Below, one piece after another: positions 5,378 through 6,424 of a stretch of DNA of 6,424 bases. Where the stretch lies: positions 1-6,424 of the forward strand of contig JAYVSS010000346.1 in assembly GCA_043775075.1 (NCBI GenBank), written 5' to 3'. The DNA is from JANLQX01 sp043775075 (GTDB lineage Bacteria > Actinomycetota > Acidimicrobiia > Acidimicrobiales > JANYDT01). Under the pieces are notes generated by a model. The model was not told the origin of the DNA. It did no database searches and saw only the letters and a program-made list of their open reading frames with translations. How positions within the stretch are numbered: position 1 is the first letter of the stretch; the number at the start of each line of letters is the position of its first letter. Made by a program: the position numbers and the translations under genes.

Positions 5378-6415
5378 TTACCTCCAGGGCTCGATGTCGA
5401 CGGTAGCCGGTTCGCTACCCTCGGTCCCACTCACCCAGCCGCCGATGATGGCCGAGAACATCCCGGCGTCGCCACCGCAGTGAGCGAACAAGAGCCCGTT
5501 GGCCCGGAACTTCGGCAGCGTGCGATCGGCCAAGTCCACCGGTACACCTTCGTCGATCCCTCCCGACCCGCGAATGATCTCGCTCCCCGGAAGTTGGAGA
5601 AGGGCAACGAGCTCGGCGCGCAGTCGATCTCGATCCCAGCCCTCGGCCTGGAATGTACGCAGATGCTCCGGCGAGATGGCGAGCAACGCATCGAAGCCAA
5701 TCGGAAGCTTCGGGTGCCCGACGGTTCGTAGGCATGCGGCGAACGAGCGTGCGAGCGAGTCCGCCGTACGCGACTTCTGATCGACGACCGCCCTCGGGCC
5801 TTCGCCCGCAAACAGCGTGACCGAGGACGACCCCGCGGCGGCGCCTTGATCGGCGGCCAATGATCCCCATCCGGCCGCCTCGTTCTCGGCGAAGCAAAAA
5901 CCCACCTTTCCGGGATTGCCGAAGGTCGCCCGATCGACTCCGTTGGGCAACCCGCCGCCGACATTACGAATCACTAATTGCACCGCCCGACCGATGGTTG
6001 AGTTGGCGCGGTTGCCCTGCCCGAACACATTCACCCCACTGTTCATCCCAATGTCGGTGGCAATCGGTCCGTTCACGATCAGAACCGGCCCGGAGAAGTA
6101 GGTGGTGGCCAACAGGCCGTGCGCATTGAATGACGAACTGCACGCGCCAGCGACGGCCGCTAGTACAACGGGGAGATACTCCGGTCGGCATCCGGCCATG
6201 ACGGCGTTGATCGCCACTTTCTCGACGGTGCAGTCGACAAGACCGGGAGGTATGACGGCGACGATTTCGTCAGGTCGACGAGACGTCCCCGCCAACATCC
6301 GCAACACCCGTTCTTGCGTCGGAGGGACGAGTGGAAGTCCGTCAGACCATCCGCGCGCATACATTGCCTCGTGTTCGTCTTCCGCCGTCGCGACTTCCAC
6401 GCGTCGCGAGACCAC
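5378..6415 (-). CDS. Conserved protein of unknown function, probable partner of the UGSC selenoprotein
   Basis: A soluble-looking protein of at least 345 residues with no signal peptide. Conserved-looking blocks are YARGWSDGLPLVPPT (19-33), TVEKVAINAVMAGCRPEYLP (63-82), GPVLIVNGP (109-117), MNSGVNVFGQGNRANSTIGR (124-143) with RNVGGG (150-155), FGNPGKVGFCFAENE (165-179), TLFAGEGP (200-207), HPKLPIGFDALL (234-245) and AIIGGWVSG (322-330). Many glycines and asparagines in loops suggest a catalytic or cofactor-binding protein, but I recognise no named fold and see no CxxC motif; Cys76, Cys174 and Cys313 are candidates to examine. I recall this type of protein beside UGSC-family genes, which supports a shared function. 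The GTG at 6415 is a provisional start. The frame stays open to the window edge, so the true start may lie outside; ATG 6364 would cut off EVATAEDEHEA, which looks genuine. It is the first visible gene of the operon. Confidence 0.7.
   Translation of the reverse strand: MVSRRVEVATAEDEHEAMYARGWSDGLPLVPPTQERVLRMLAGTSRRPDEIVAVIPPGLVDCTVEKVAINAVMAGCRPEYLPVVLAAVAGACSSSFNAHGLLATTYFSGPVLIVNGPIATDIGMNSGVNVFGQGNRANSTIGRAVQLVIRNVGGGLPNGVDRATFGNPGKVGFCFAENEAAGWGSLAADQGAAAGSSSVTLFAGEGPRAVVDQKSRTADSLARSFAACLRTVGHPKLPIGFDALLAISPEHLRTFQAEGWDRDRLRAELVALLQLPGSEIIRGSGGIDEGVPVDLADRTLPKFRANGLLFAHCGGDAGMFSAIIGGWVSGTEGSEPATVDIEPWR
5380..5385 (-). promoter_or_regulatory. Strong ribosome-binding site for the selenoprotein gene
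   Basis: On the minus strand GGAGGT precedes the ATG at 5374 by 5 nt (GGAGGT-AACAA-ATG). It lies across the last codons and stop of the upstream gene (TGG AGG TAA), so the two genes are tightly packed and likely coupled. It is the clearest Shine-Dalgarno sequence in the window and fixes the selenoprotein start. Confidence 0.85.
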
Positions 6416-6424
6416 CGAGGTGAC

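Noticed and set aside
5234..5731. Plus-strand frame of 165 residues over the selenoprotein and its upstream gene
   Set aside because: It is antisense to two supported genes and shows no family resemblance.

Overview
The window is high-GC, gene-dense bacterial DNA with actinobacterial-style proteins: a long-chain-type acyl-CoA dehydrogenase, a PhyH dioxygenase, a START-like domain, an ArsR-like HTH/DUF2087 regulator and a DMT transporter. GTG and TTG starts are frequent. The best guess is an uncultured actinobacterium, perhaps an Acidimicrobiia-like environmental lineage. That placement is inference from protein style only.

Layout. From the left edge to 2213, everything reads on the minus strand: an acyl-CoA dehydrogenase (969-2213), then an HTH/DUF2087 regulator broken by a single-base frameshift (167-779), then the N-terminus of an EamA/DMT transporter that runs off the left edge (1-173) and overlaps the regulator stop. 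From 2214 to 2945 lies about 730 bases without an intact gene. It holds what look like leftovers of two membrane proteins: a piece of an unknown multi-pass protein and the C-terminal tail of a MacB/FtsX-type ABC permease. From 2946 to 4220 (plus strand) lies an unusual fusion of a PhyH-type Fe(II)/2-oxoglutarate oxygenase with a C-terminal SRPBCC domain.

The right third (4237-6424, minus strand) is the most interesting part: a compact three-gene operon. It starts with a conserved protein of unknown function (at least 345 aa), continues 3 nt later with a UGSC-family selenoprotein, and ends 4 nt later with a PRK/uridine-kinase-like P-loop kinase. The selenoprotein gene (4859-5374) has an in-frame TGA at codon 93, inside the sequence U-G-S-C-T-S-C-S-V-H-D. 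A conventional gene caller would split it into two short ORFs or call it broken. A perfect 7-bp hairpin starts 11 nt after the TGA and fits the size and position expected of a bacterial SECIS element.

Taken together, the window joins lipid/acyl-CoA type oxidation enzymes to a selenocysteine-dependent redox operon whose substrate is unknown. No tRNA, rRNA, CRISPR array, insertion sequence or phage gene was seen.
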